Positions 25,058 through 34,509 are shown, numbered from the stretch's first letter. The stretch: 64,000 nucleotides of DNA from Neobacillus sp. WH10 (GCF_030123405.1 NZ_CP126110.1:248001-312000), one strand, 5' to 3'. Made by a program: numbers and translations. The notes: generated from the letters alone by a model not told the origin.

Positions 25058-25455
25058 AATTGTGAAGGATCAGAGTGCCCGCTGAAGGAAAAAAAGCGCC
25101 GCTCGGTCACTGTGAAAGGATCAGAGTGCCCGTTGAAGGGAAAAAAAAAGCGGCCCGGTCACTGTGAAAGATTCAGAGTGCTCATCGAAGGGAAAAAAAG
25201 CGCCGCTCGGTCACTGTGAAAGGATCAGAGTGCCCGTTGAAGGGAAAAAAAAAGCGGACCGGTCACTGTGAAAGATTCAGAGTGCTCATCGAAGGGAAAA
25301 AAAGCGCCGCTCGGTCACTGCGAAAGGTCCAGAGTGCCCGTTGAAGGGAAAAAAAGAGCCACCCGGTCACTGTGAAAAGTCAAGAGTGCCCGTCGATGGG
25401 AAAAAAATCGAGGTCCGGTCACTGTGGAAGGATCAGAGTGCTCGTTGAAGGGGGA
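25058..25455. repeat. Tandem array, 52-bp period, eight copies
   Basis: The anchor CAGAGTG (once AAGAGTG) occurs at 25071, 25122, 25174, 25226, 25278, 25330, 25382 and 25434, with 51-52 bp steps. Units contain GGTCACTGTGAAAGGATC, a CCCGTTGAAGGG segment and an A-run. The sequence is unrelated to the array at 8374 but has the same period and copy number. It sits between two divergent genes. Confidence 0.92.
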
Positions 25456-25618
25456 AAAATTCATTAAAAGAAATTTGTAAAATGTGCTATAATTTGTCGT
25501 AAAAAGGTAATTTTTTTGTTTACCTAGGACTCAGTATGTTTTTTAATGTGTGAAAATTTCGAAATGAAAATATTGTTTGAAACTTCAGTGTGAAGGGACA
25601 ATATAGGCAGGAGGCCGT

Positions 25619-28378
25619 ATGAAATTTAGGGCAAAGCTCTATACGAGCACTGGATCAATCGTAGTTTTAATTTCAATTTGTGTCATCATTTTAATGAATA
25701 TGCTTGAACAGTCTATGGTGAATACCGATGTGGTTGTTACCGATAAATATGAACGAATCAATATGGCTTCAACTATTAAATACGAGACAGTTAATATTGC
25801 TAGAGAGTTAAGAGAGATTACAGTCAATCAATCTAATGAAACACTGGACTCGTCCATTTATGCTTTGGAAGAATCGAACATAAATATCAACCGAGCGATA
25901 GAGTCGCTTGAAAGAATAGATAGTAAAGGAAAGACAGATGGATTAATTGCAAAATATAAAGTACTCCTCGAATCGTATCTAGCTGCTGCACAGCAAGTGA
26001 TTGCTATAAAAAAAGTCGATTCTAAAGCTGCTATCCAACCACAGCTGTTGAATGATTCGAAGCTTACTGGGGAAAGAATGCTTCAACTTGCTGAGCTTCT
26101 ACGTGGATTGCAGGAACAAGAGATGAAAAATGAACTTTATCGATCACGAGATACATACCATTGGGCGATCTCAACGATTTATTTTTATCTAGCAATCTGT
26201 TTGTGTTTAGGATTAGGATTCATGATTTGGATTATTAGAGGGATGACAAAGAATCTCAACCATGTAACGACTGTTATGAAAAGTGTGACCAATAGCAGCC
26301 CTGATGATCTGCCGCGGATAGAGATCTTTTCTAAAGATGAAATTGGTGCCATCGCCGCTGCGTTTAACAAAATGGTTTCAGAGTTAGAGGCACATAGCAA
26401 ACTAGAGAAACAATTAATAGAAGAGGCAGGAGAGAGAAGCTGGCTTAAATCGAAAATTGCTGAAATTCTAGCGATGTACCCAAAAGCTAAAGATGTGCAG
26501 ATGCTCGCTGAATTGTTCATTTCAAAGCTTGTACCAATGGTAGGAGCTTGTAATGGTGTGTTTTATATAAAGACAGTGGAAGAAAATGAGCAGTATTTGA
26601 AAAAAATAGCTGCTTACGCTTTTTTTAATCAAAATAGGGAATTTCAATGCTTTCGTATGGGAGAGGGTCTGATTGGGCAGTGTGCGTTGGAAAAGCAGTC
26701 CATCTTCCTGAACCAAGTTCCAGATAATTATATAAAAATACGTTCTGGTATGGGAGAAGCTTCACCGAAAAATATTATCATCTTCCCGATACAGAACGAA
26801 GATGAGGTTCTTGCTGTTATCGAAATTGCTTCTTTTGAATCATTTAGTCCTTCTCAAATCAAGTTACTTGAAGAAGTCATTCCTACGACTGGAATTACAT
26901 TAAAAAGTATTTTAAATCACATGAAGGCGGAAAGGTTATTACAAGAATCACAAGGCTTAACAGAAGAACTTCAAGCACAATCTGAAGAACTGCAATTACA
27001 GCAAGAGGAGCTAAGGACGACAAATGAACAACTCGAGGAACAATATGAAGCCTCTGTCATAAAAAAAGAAGAACTAGAGAAAGTAAGAGAGCAACTTGAA
27101 GAAAAAGCGCAGCAATTAGAAGTTAGCTCCCAATATAAATCAGAATTTCTTGCTAACATGTCCCATGAACTTAGAACGCCACTTAATAGTTTACTCATTT
27201 TAGCACAGATTCTTTCCGAAAACGGTGAGGGAAATCTTACGGCAAAACAAAAGGAGTATGTTCGAACTATTTATTCTTCTGGTAATGATTTATTACATTT
27301 AATTAATGATGTTCTAGATTTAGCAAAAGTAGAATCAGGAAAACTAGAAGTAATTCATAGAGTAGTAGATTTACATGGGGTAAAAGATTACATTATGAAG
27401 CAATTTTCACCAATTGCCTATAAGAAAGAAATTCAATTTAATATTCAAGTGGAACCTGATGCACCGTCAAGTTTCTATACGGATGAACAACGGCTGCAGC
27501 AAATTTTGAAAAATCTGCTTTCAAATGCATTTAAATTCACTGAACGTGGCAGTGTTTCATTAATTGTTCGAAAGATAATGAAAGAAAATGACAGGCAGCC
27601 AATTTTTGTGAATAACCACATAGAATGTATGTTAGCCTTCTCCGTGATTGATACAGGTATTGGCATACCTAGAGAAGAGCAGGAGACGATATTTGATGCC
27701 TTTAAACAAGCCGATGGAACGACAAGTCGAAAATATGGTGGTACAGGATTAGGACTATCTATTTGCCGAGAAATAGCATATTTATTAGGTGGGTTTATTG
27801 AGTTAACGAGTGAGGCTGGAGAGGGAAGCAACTTTACTTTATATCTGCCGTATGACCAAGTAATTAAGCCAAAAGAGGTAACAACTTATATTAAGGAAGC
27901 TTCGGCAGGCCTCGAGGATGAGTATTATTCACCAGAAGTTACGAACAAAATGGATGACGAAGATAGAAGGAATAAACAACTAGGAAAATCTTCTCTAAAA
28001 AATAAAAAGGTCCTCATTGTCGACGATGATATCCGAAATGTTTATGCACTAACAATTGCTCTAGAGAAATATGAAATGGAAATACTTGTAGCAGACAATG
28101 GCCGCGAAGGGATTGAAATCTTACAAAGTAATCCAGATATAGATATTATTTTAATGGATATTATGATGCCTGAAATGGATGGATTTGAAGCAATACGTAC
28201 AATCCGAAGGACACCAGAGTTTATATCCTTACCGATTATTGCCCTTACAGCAAAGGCGATGAAACATAGTCGGGAGGAATGTTTAGATGCAGGAGCAACT
28301 GACTATATTAGTAAGCCGCTTAACTTAGATCAGTTATTCTCGCTTATGCATGTATGGTTGTATAGAAGGGAAGGATAA
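25619..28378 (+). CDS. Hybrid histidine kinase: TM sensor-HAMP-GAF-HisKA-HATPase-REC
   Basis: 919 residues. Two membrane helices (about 10-30 and 186-208) bracket a helical extracellular sensor of the four-helix-bundle type. HAMP follows, then a GAF domain (about 280-425), a coiled coil rich in EELQLQQEEL, the phospho-acceptor box FLANMSHELRTPLNSL, and an HATPase with NLLSNAFKFTERG, DTGIGI and GGTGLGLSI. A C-terminal receiver has the acceptor Asp in LMDIMMPEMDG. Ribosome site GGAGGCC. It heads a locus with CheR, a second kinase and a sugar-binding protein. Its stop is in the same frame as the following cheR. Confidence 0.9.
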   Translation: MKFRAKLYTSTGSIVVLISICVIILMNMLEQSMVNTDVVVTDKYERINMASTIKYETVNIARELREITVNQSNETLDSSIYALEESNININRAIESLERIDSKGKTDGLIAKYKVLLESYLAAAQQVIAIKKVDSKAAIQPQLLNDSKLTGERMLQLAELLRGLQEQEMKNELYRSRDTYHWAISTIYFYLAICLCLGLGFMIWIIRGMTKNLNHVTTVMKSVTNSSPDDLPRIEIFSKDEIGAIAAAFNKMVSELEAHSKLEKQLIEEAGERSWLKSKIAEILAMYPKAKDVQMLAELFISKLVPMVGACNGVFYIKTVEENEQYLKKIAAYAFFNQNREFQCFRMGEGLIGQCALEKQSIFLNQVPDNYIKIRSGMGEASPKNIIIFPIQNEDEVLAVIEIASFESFSPSQIKLLEEVIPTTGITLKSILNHMKAERLLQESQGLTEELQAQSEELQLQQEELRTTNEQLEEQYEASVIKKEELEKVREQLEEKAQQLEVSSQYKSEFLANMSHELRTPLNSLLILAQILSENGEGNLTAKQKEYVRTIYSSGNDLLHLINDVLDLAKVESGKLEVIHRVVDLHGVKDYIMKQFSPIAYKKEIQFNIQVEPDAPSSFYTDEQRLQQILKNLLSNAFKFTERGSVSLIVRKIMKENDRQPIFVNNHIECMLAFSVIDTGIGIPREEQETIFDAFKQADGTTSRKYGGTGLGLSICREIAYLLGGFIELTSEAGEGSNFTLYLPYDQVIKPKEVTTYIKEASAGLEDEYYSPEVTNKMDDEDRRNKQLGKSSLKNKKVLIVDDDIRNVYALTIALEKYEMEILVADNGREGIEILQSNPDIDIILMDIMMPEMDGFEAIRTIRRTPEFISLPIIALTAKAMKHSREECLDAGATDYISKPLNLDQLFSLMHVWLYRREG

Positions 28379-28429
28379 GCGATTACAATTCAAAAACGGG
28401 AAGTAGTACAAAAGCAAACAGCGAGCCAA

Positions 28430-29242
28430 GTGATAGAAAATATTGAAATAGATATGCTTCTTGAATCGATTTACCGCTTTTACGGCTATGATTTTAGAAA
28501 TTATACCCGTCCCTTCATGCAGAGGAGAATTGTACAACGTGTAAAAAAGGAGAATCTAACAAGTATATCTGCTCTTCAAGAAAAAATATTGCGTGATCCG
28601 ATTGTAATGAAGAAGTTATTTTCAGATTTCTCTATAAATGTTACCGAGATGTTTCGGGATCCTAGTTTTTTTAAGTCTTTGCGCACAAATCTTATTCCAG
28701 TAGTAAGAGATTATTCTGAAATTCGAATTTGGCATGTCGGCTGCTCTACTGGGGAAGAAGTGTATTCGATGGCCATCCTGTTACAAGAAGAGGGTCTATA
28801 TGAAAAGACAAAAATTTATGCAACAGATATAAACAAAAGTGTGTTAGAAAAGGCGAAGAGGGGTACTTTTTCTTTAGCAGATATGCAGCAATACACCAAA
28901 AATTATTTATTAGCTGGCGGGACTAGAGCTTTTTCAGAATACTACAAGGTGGTTGATGACCAGGTTGTTTTCCACCCTGCTCTACAAAAAAACGTTGTGT
29001 TTGCAGAGCATAATTTAGTAACAGACTCTTCATTTCACGAGTTTGATATTATTATTTGTCGAAATGTCCTAATCTATTTTAATAAGTGTTTGCAAAATGA
29101 TGTCCATCAACTCCTCTATGAAAGCCTAAGTTTGTCAGGCTTTCTAGGGTTGGGTAAAAGAGAGGGGATTAGATTTACAAGTTATGGAAACTGTTACGAA
29201 GAATTTAACTCAACAGAAAGACTGTACCGTAAATTTAAATAG
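28430..29242 (+). CDS. cheR: CheR-type methyltransferase
   Basis: 270 residues from GTG at 28430. The CheR N-terminal helical domain is followed by the SAM domain with IWHVGCSTGEEVYSMAILL, IYATDINKSVLEKA and DIIICRNVLIYFN. The family methylates glutamates on chemoreceptors, but no chemoreceptor or CheB is near. The start is doubtful: no ribosome site precedes 28430, whereas GGGAAGG lies 7 bases before an ATT at 28382 in the same frame. The frame is also that of the upstream kinase, separated only by its TAA. Confidence 0.85.
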   Translation: MIENIEIDMLLESIYRFYGYDFRNYTRPFMQRRIVQRVKKENLTSISALQEKILRDPIVMKKLFSDFSINVTEMFRDPSFFKSLRTNLIPVVRDYSEIRIWHVGCSTGEEVYSMAILLQEEGLYEKTKIYATDINKSVLEKAKRGTFSLADMQQYTKNYLLAGGTRAFSEYYKVVDDQVVFHPALQKNVVFAEHNLVTDSSFHEFDIIICRNVLIYFNKCLQNDVHQLLYESLSLSGFLGLGKREGIRFTSYGNCYEEFNSTERLYRKFK

Positions 29243-31232
29243 TACCACTACTCAAAAAGTCAATCTATTAATGGTGGATAATCATCCTGAAAATCTATTG
29301 GCATTGGAAGCAGTACTCTCGTCTCCACACTATAACTTAGTTAGTGCAACCTCAGGGAATGAAGCGCTGAAATGTCTGCTTAAACAAGAATTTGCTGTTA
29401 TTTTACTAGACGTACAAATGCCGGGTCTAAATGGTTTTGAAACAGCTAAACTGATTCGGGCAAGGGAAAAAACAAAGCATATTCCAATTATTTTCATTAC
29501 GGCTATTAGTCAAGATTTGGAACATGTTCAACGTGGTTACTCTGTAGGGGCAATTGATTATATCTTTAAACCGTTTCAACCTGAAACATTGAAACAAAAA
29601 ATAGAGAAATTTGTTGAAATCCATCAAAAATATAAAGAGGAAATTAGCAAGAGTGAGTTGCAGTGTTCAGTTGAATTAAGTGAAGTGAATAAGAAGTTAG
29701 ATCAGACAACCTTGGATTTACAAAGGACAGAAGCATTAGCGAAGGTGATTAGTGAAACGTTAATAGATACCATTGTTACCTTTGACAGTCAAGGGTATAT
29801 CTTATCGGTAAATCCAGCTGTAAAAACCATGTTTGCCTATAATCCGGAGGAATTGGTAGGACAGCCTATCAGCAATCTTTTTCTAAAAGTGAAGGGAGAC
29901 AATGGAAATAGCTCTCCGCAGTTGTTCTTTTCCTTAAACAACCCATGTCTAGGTAAGGTGATCGAATCGGTTGCAGTAAGGAAGGATGAACGCCATTTTT
30001 ATGCGGATATCCAAATTGGAGAAGCTGCAGTAGAAGATCAACAAATTTTTGTTTGTACCATTCGTGATGTGACAGAAAGAAAGCAGATAGAAGAAATTAA
30101 AAAGCAACAATTCAATCATATGGAGAATATGGTAAAGGACCGCACATTAGAGCTCATACTAGCCAATCAGCAGCTGCAAATAGAAATTGAGGAGCGAAAA
30201 AAGATTACCGATTATCTTTCTGTTTCCCAAGAACGGTTTCGGAAAATCTTTGAGTCTAGTCCCTGCTTGATGGCTATTATTTCGCTGAAAGATAAAACAT
30301 ACTTGGATGTTAATACAAGTTGGATAAACTTTACGGATTACAGTTATCATGAATTATTTCATCAAAAAATAAACTTACTAGATTTTATTGACGAACCCGA
30401 CGGTAACTCTATTCATCTAGAGAAGCCAATTCGTAGTAAGAAAATCCACTATAAGACAAAACACGGGGAAATCCGTGCCGGATTTTTATCTACAGAATTT
30501 ATTGACATTCAACCTGAACCTTGTATTCTTTTCGTTTTGACAGATTTTACGGAAAGGCTCCTTTTGGAAAGGGAGATGTCTAGGCTGGATCGGCTAAATT
30601 TAATTGGGGAGATGGCTGCAGGGATTGCCCACGAAATTCGCAACCCCATGACAACCGTTTATGGATTTTTGCAAGTAGCAAGAAGCGACCGCGATGGTTT
30701 ACCACAAGAAATAGTTGACCTCATGTTGGACGAATTAAGCAGGGCTAATTCTATTATTACTGAATTTCTTAATTTGGCTAAAAATAAAGTAAGTTATAAA
30801 AAAATCCAAAACTTAAATACGATTATTGAAGCATTATTTCCGCTTATTCAAGCGGAGGCCTTACGTTCTAGAAAACAAGCTGTGCTCGATTTACATGATT
30901 GCCCCGATATCTCAGTAGATGAAAAAGAAATCCGCCAATTAGTATTAAATATTGTGTTAAATGGGCTCGATTCCATGTCACCCGGAGGGCAGCTTACGAT
31001 AAAAACCTATACAGAAGAACAGGCTGTCATTTTAGAAATAAAAGATCAGGGGATAGGGATTAGCTCGGAGATTTTAGAAAAACTAGGAACACCGTTCTTC
31101 ACAACGAAGGAAAATGGAACAGGGTTGGGTCTAGCGATCTGCTATAGTGTAGCAGAACGTCATCAGGCAGATATTGAAATAGAAACAGGAAATGAAGGGT
31201 CAACCTTTTCTATTCGTTTCAAATCAATCTAG
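29184..31232 (+). CDS. REC-PAS-PAS histidine kinase
   Basis: 682 residues without membrane helices, so cytosolic. An N-terminal receiver (about 26-140, acceptor Asp in VILLDVQMPGLNG) is followed by a coiled region, PAS 1 (about 185-300, ending TIRDVTERKQ), a coil, PAS 2 (about 350-455), HisKA with AAGIAHEIRNPMTT, and an HATPase with NIVLNGLDSM, DQGIGI and NGTGLGLAI. The ATG at 29184 overlaps cheR by 59 bp; the next ATG would cut the receiver. The receiver is probably the phosphorylation target of the upstream hybrid kinase. Confidence 0.87.
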   Translation: METVTKNLTQQKDCTVNLNSTTTQKVNLLMVDNHPENLLALEAVLSSPHYNLVSATSGNEALKCLLKQEFAVILLDVQMPGLNGFETAKLIRAREKTKHIPIIFITAISQDLEHVQRGYSVGAIDYIFKPFQPETLKQKIEKFVEIHQKYKEEISKSELQCSVELSEVNKKLDQTTLDLQRTEALAKVISETLIDTIVTFDSQGYILSVNPAVKTMFAYNPEELVGQPISNLFLKVKGDNGNSSPQLFFSLNNPCLGKVIESVAVRKDERHFYADIQIGEAAVEDQQIFVCTIRDVTERKQIEEIKKQQFNHMENMVKDRTLELILANQQLQIEIEERKKITDYLSVSQERFRKIFESSPCLMAIISLKDKTYLDVNTSWINFTDYSYHELFHQKINLLDFIDEPDGNSIHLEKPIRSKKIHYKTKHGEIRAGFLSTEFIDIQPEPCILFVLTDFTERLLLEREMSRLDRLNLIGEMAAGIAHEIRNPMTTVYGFLQVARSDRDGLPQEIVDLMLDELSRANSIITEFLNLAKNKVSYKKIQNLNTIIEALFPLIQAEALRSRKQAVLDLHDCPDISVDEKEIRQLVLNIVLNGLDSMSPGGQLTIKTYTEEQAVILEIKDQGIGISSEILEKLGTPFFTTKENGTGLGLAICYSVAERHQADIEIETGNEGSTFSIRFKSI

Positions 31233-31359
31233 CAATAAATCAAATTAGAAAAGGGCGGTTTGAGCCATGAGAAAAAGAAAAGTTCAATGCGTCTGGAGCT
31301 AGACATTTCTCAAAGTACAAACTTTAATACTTTCTTTCTTTGAATGAAGGAGGGGTTGC

Positions 31360-32316
31360 ATGTTAAAAAGGAGCAAGCTATTTCTTCTTACTTTTTTTAT
31401 TATTTTTGCAATATTAGTTGGTTTTAGCTTTAAATACTTTGTCGATGAAAAGCCAAAAGTCGTCTTTGTTTTGAGAACGTTAGACAATCAGTATTGGGAA
31501 ATTATTCGAGCAGGTATAGAGCAGGGATGTAAAGATTTTGGGATAGACGGTAAGGTAATGGCACCGAGAAATGGAACAGCCGAAGAACAAATGAAGATGT
31601 TAAAGAATGTTCTTGAAGAACCTCCCGATGTATTAGTGATCTCTCCGGCCATTTCCCCTGATATCATTCCTAATTTAGAAGAGTTTGTTAAAAGGAACAT
31701 TCCTGTATTGCTGATAGATACAGATGAACCTTGGAAAAATAAAACGGCTTATATTGGTACCAATAACATAGAATTAGGGAGAAAAGCAGGGATATTGATG
31801 GGTGCGATGCTTCAGCCTGGAGATAAAGTGGCCCTTATCGGCAGAGAATCATCCGTAGAAAGAGAACGGATAAAGGGAGCTAAAGATAGTCTAGAGGCAG
31901 CGGGGATCAACATAGCAGCAGAAACGTTAATACTATCAATTGATGATAAAGAGTATGATCAAAACGTGAAAAAGGTAATAGGAACGATTTTACTGCAGCA
32001 TCCGGATCTTAAAGGTGTTATTACTTCAACTGATTATCTTGCTATTCCTGTGATTAAGGTTCTGCAGGAACAAGGGCTTACTATGCCTGTTACAGGAGCA
32101 GATGGAATAATCAAAATGCTTGAGTTGATAGAAAAAGGAACATTAATTGGTACAGTAGCCCAAAACCCTTATGATATGGGATATTTAAGCGTTGAAGCTG
32201 CATTAAAGGTTACAAAGGGAGAAAAGATAAAAAGATACATTGATAGCGGTGTAGATATTATCACGGAAGACAATGTGAAACAGAAGCTAGACTTCTTAAA
32301 AAAGGTGTTAAAGTAA
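31360..32316 (+). CDS. Membrane-anchored periplasmic-type sugar-binding protein
   Basis: 318 residues. An N-terminal helix (about 6-25, KLFLLTFFIIFAILVGFSF) without a lipobox cysteine anchors it outside. The rest is the Peripla_BP_4/RbsB fold: VVFVLRTLDNQYWEIIRAGI, VLVISPAISPDIIP, VLLIDTDEPW, TGADGIIKMLELIEKGTLIG, VAQNPYDMGY. No ABC permease or ATPase lies nearby, so it probably presents a sugar-like ligand to the adjacent kinases. GGAGGGG precedes the start. Confidence 0.85.
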   Translation: MLKRSKLFLLTFFIIFAILVGFSFKYFVDEKPKVVFVLRTLDNQYWEIIRAGIEQGCKDFGIDGKVMAPRNGTAEEQMKMLKNVLEEPPDVLVISPAISPDIIPNLEEFVKRNIPVLLIDTDEPWKNKTAYIGTNNIELGRKAGILMGAMLQPGDKVALIGRESSVERERIKGAKDSLEAAGINIAAETLILSIDDKEYDQNVKKVIGTILLQHPDLKGVITSTDYLAIPVIKVLQEQGLTMPVTGADGIIKMLELIEKGTLIGTVAQNPYDMGYLSVEAALKVTKGEKIKRYIDSGVDIITEDNVKQKLDFLKKVLK

Positions 32317-32430
32317 ACTCTAGGTTCAGTCCTCCGTTACACTTTAAAGGAAGATAATATTTATAAGCGCAGTATTTCCCTTAAGTTCACATAGAAAAAT
32401 AAAGGGCAGAAAATTTTTTTTAGAAGTAAA

Positions 32431-32469
32431 AAAGGAGCTAAACTGTAAACTACAGCTTAGCTCCTTTTA
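32431..32469. terminator. Bidirectional terminator
   Basis: 17-base arms (AAAGGAGCTAAACTGTA and its near-complement) with one mismatch, 3-base loop and T4, between the sugar-binding gene and the convergent module. Confidence 0.82.
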
Positions 32470-32477
32470 TTTACAAA

Positions 32478-32690
32478 TTATCTAATGAAAAAGGATATAA
32501 TCCCTATAATTATACACAAGATTCCACCTAAAAATTGTCCTAGTCCAGAGGCTTCCCCCATGATTAAAAGATTAAAAATGTTTTTTCTTTTTTGGGTTTT
32601 TCCGACGAACGCATCGTCCTTTTTCATTCTATATCTACCCCATAATACTAAGACTACTCCAAAAAGTATAAACAATAGTTTTAAAATCAT
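32478..32690 (-). CDS. Small two-helix membrane protein of XRE module 3
   Basis: 70 residues: helix 1 at about 3-17 and helix 2 at about 48-68, with a charged middle (RYRMKKDDAFVGKTQKRKN). The start at 32690 is fixed by GGAGGTC; a longer frame to 32750 lacks a ribosome site. Last gene of the module, downstream of the XRE regulator. Function unknown. Confidence 0.65.
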   Translation of the reverse strand: MILKLLFILFGVVLVLWGRYRMKKDDAFVGKTQKRKNIFNLLIMGEASGLGQFLGGILCIIIGIISFFIR

Positions 32691-32759
32691 TATATATTGA
32701 CCTCCATTTATTATCGTATTTAGTAATATTATGATTAAAATTTTCTTCAATAAATTTAA

Positions 32760-32963
32760 CTATCGGTCATCTTCATCAAAAATAAAAGTTTCTTCAATTG
32801 TTAAGTTAAAAACTGAAGATATTTTATATGCTAGTAAAACAGATGGATTATATTGTTGTTTTTCTAAAGAGATGATTGTTCTTGATGATACACATACTCT
32901 ATCCGCTAATTCTTGTTGTGTAATTCCATGTTTTAACCGCAATTCTTTTACTATATTTTTCAT
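32760..32963 (-). CDS. Small XRE-family HTH regulator (module 3)
   Basis: 67 residues, HTH only: QQELADRVCVSSRTIISLEK, YNPSVLLAYKISSVF, IEETFIF. The start at ATG 32963 follows GGTG; the in-frame TTG four codons earlier is less likely. It follows the larger membrane protein by 13 bp. The strong similarity to the regulators at 1933 and 3851 makes this the third copy of the architecture. Probably autoregulates through the palindrome at 33421-33450. Confidence 0.85.
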   Translation of the reverse strand: MKNIVKELRLKHGITQQELADRVCVSSRTIISLEKQQYNPSVLLAYKISSVFNLTIEETFIFDEDDR

Positions 32964-32976
32964 ATAATTCACCAAA

Positions 32977-33393
32977 TTAAAGAAAATGATTATAATATTT
33001 TTTAGCTAAAGTGCTAGTAATTAGGGTAAGTACTATAATAATCATTAAAGCAGTATTTGTTGGAATTGTAATCCATTTTGAAAGAAACATCATCAGGATC
33101 GTCACAATCATTAGAATGCTTATGGTAAAGTGAGCAGCTTTTCCTTCAATTAAATCATCGCGTTCATCATACTCTTTTGATAGCTCTCTTTCTAATTGTT
33201 TGCGATTAGTATTAAATTTAACGTGAGAAGTTATAGCGAAGACTAAAAGCAGTGCTCCTACAAATAAATATAAAATACCAGAATAAGATCCTTCTGTAGT
33301 ATTAGTTTCAGTGTAATTGAAAAATATTTCAAAAAAACCGAGTGCAATCATTGCAAATGAGCATAAATAAAGCTCTCTAAATTTATTTTTCAA
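32977..33393 (-). CDS. Four-helix membrane protein with DUF2178-like signature (module 3)
   Basis: About 138 residues from TTG at 33393 (AGGAG seven bases upstream). Four membrane helices, with YDERDDLIEGKAAHFTISIL between helices 2 and 3, the DUF2178-type signature also seen in the protein at 2141-2533. First gene of module 3, ahead of the XRE regulator. Function unknown; a membrane-bound signal input for the regulator is inferred. Confidence 0.75.
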   Translation of the reverse strand: MKNKFRELYLCSFAMIALGFFEIFFNYTETNTTEGSYSGILYLFVGALLLVFAITSHVKFNTNRKQLERELSKEYDERDDLIEGKAAHFTISILMIVTILMMFLSKWITIPTNTALMIIIVLTLITSTLAKKYYNHFL

Positions 33394-33420
33394 AGAAATC
33401 ACTCCTAACATAGCGCAATG

Positions 33421-33450
33421 TGAAGTTTGTTTCACGTGAACTTAACTTCA
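33421..33450. promoter_or_regulatory. Palindrome upstream of XRE module 3
   Basis: TGAAGTT and AACTTCA flank TTCACGTGAA; all share centre 33435.5, 28 bp before the TTG start. Likely operator. Confidence 0.58.
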
Positions 33451-33544
33451 TATTACTCTATCTTACAGGGAATGTCTAGAATTAATTTGTTTAATTCTCG
33501 AAAATCATAAATCGAAAGGAAAAACTATTCCAAGTACTACCGAA

Positions 33545-34387
33545 CTATGTTCTCTGCAAAAAACGAATAAACTTTGTTAGACTTTGCGGTTTCTGTTTTC
33601 TACGTTTGATTATAAAATCTATCATGATTGTGTCAGACAGTTCTTGATATTGAACCGTTTTTATTTCTTTTCGATTATAAGCAACATCTGCCGGTAATAT
33701 CGTCATTCCAAGTCCATCATGAACCGCTTGCAGAATAGATTCTAGAGAATCAAACTCCATAATAGTAGGGTCATGGAAATAACTTTTGTTAGCGAAGTCT
33801 ATCATTTTGTTTCTGTAGATACAATTTATGTCACTATTAACAATTAACGTTTGATTATGTTGCTTTTCAAGTTGACTATGTTTAGGTGAAATGAGTACGA
33901 TTTTCTCAAAATAACGATAAACGGTTTCAAACTGTGAGGAAATATTCGCACCATTTATAAAAACACCATCAATTTCTCCATAGGAAAGCATTTCTTGTAA
34001 CCTTTGTTTATCATTCGTTCGTACCTTTACATCCATATTTTTATGCTCCTTCAAAACAGAAGAAAACAGCTGAGGAATTCTAACCGCAGAAATCGTTTGG
34101 GATGCACCTATTGTTAATGATTCTCTCCATTTTTGAGGACTAATGACTGACTTGGCTTCATCCATTAATAACATGATTTGATTTGTATACTCTAATAAAA
34201 CGTTCCCCTTTTCGGTCAATGTAACCCCTCTATTGTTACGCATAAATAATTTAACCCCTAGTTCATCTTCCAAGCTCTTAATTCGCTGACTGACATTAGG
34301 TTGTACGTAGCCCAATTTTTCAGCAGCTTTTGATACTGACTGCAGCTCTGCAACATGTTTAAAAATCCACAAATCATGACTTTCCAA
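33545..34387 (-). CDS. LysR-family regulator
   Basis: 280 residues. The N-terminal LysR HTH (LQSVSKAAEKLGYVQPNVSQ, RIKSLEDELGVKLFMRNNRG) is followed by a substrate-binding effector domain (LTIGASQTISAVRIPQLFS, DSLESILQAVHDGLGMTILP). The start is TTG at 34387 after GGAGG. It is divergent from an SDR gene, with a LysR-type box between, the classic arrangement for activation of the neighbour and self-repression. Co-inducer unknown. Confidence 0.9.
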   Translation of the reverse strand: MESHDLWIFKHVAELQSVSKAAEKLGYVQPNVSQRIKSLEDELGVKLFMRNNRGVTLTEKGNVLLEYTNQIMLLMDEAKSVISPQKWRESLTIGASQTISAVRIPQLFSSVLKEHKNMDVKVRTNDKQRLQEMLSYGEIDGVFINGANISSQFETVYRYFEKIVLISPKHSQLEKQHNQTLIVNSDINCIYRNKMIDFANKSYFHDPTIMEFDSLESILQAVHDGLGMTILPADVAYNRKEIKTVQYQELSDTIMIDFIIKRRKQKPQSLTKFIRFLQRT

Positions 34388-34404
34388 GAATATATTCCTC
34401 CATT

Positions 34405-34425
34405 GGTATTATTTAAAATGATACC
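34405..34425. promoter_or_regulatory. LysR-type box
   Basis: GGTAT-N11-ATACC, matching the T-N11-A rule, in the intergenic region of the divergent pair. Confidence 0.6.
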
Positions 34426-34509
34426 TACTTCATTTTTCAGTATTATATCCTTTATGTGTTCAAAAGTATAATTGAGCATATAAATCAAACAAAGTTAGGA
34501 TGATTTAGA

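Noticed and set aside
8374..25455. CRISPR array interpretation of the tandem repeats
   Set aside because: Units are contiguous without unique spacers, and no cas genes are present.
31267..31302. 11-codon frame (MRKRKVQCVWS) before the sugar-binding gene
   Set aside because: Very short, without supporting context; an AAAGGGCGG upstream is probably chance.
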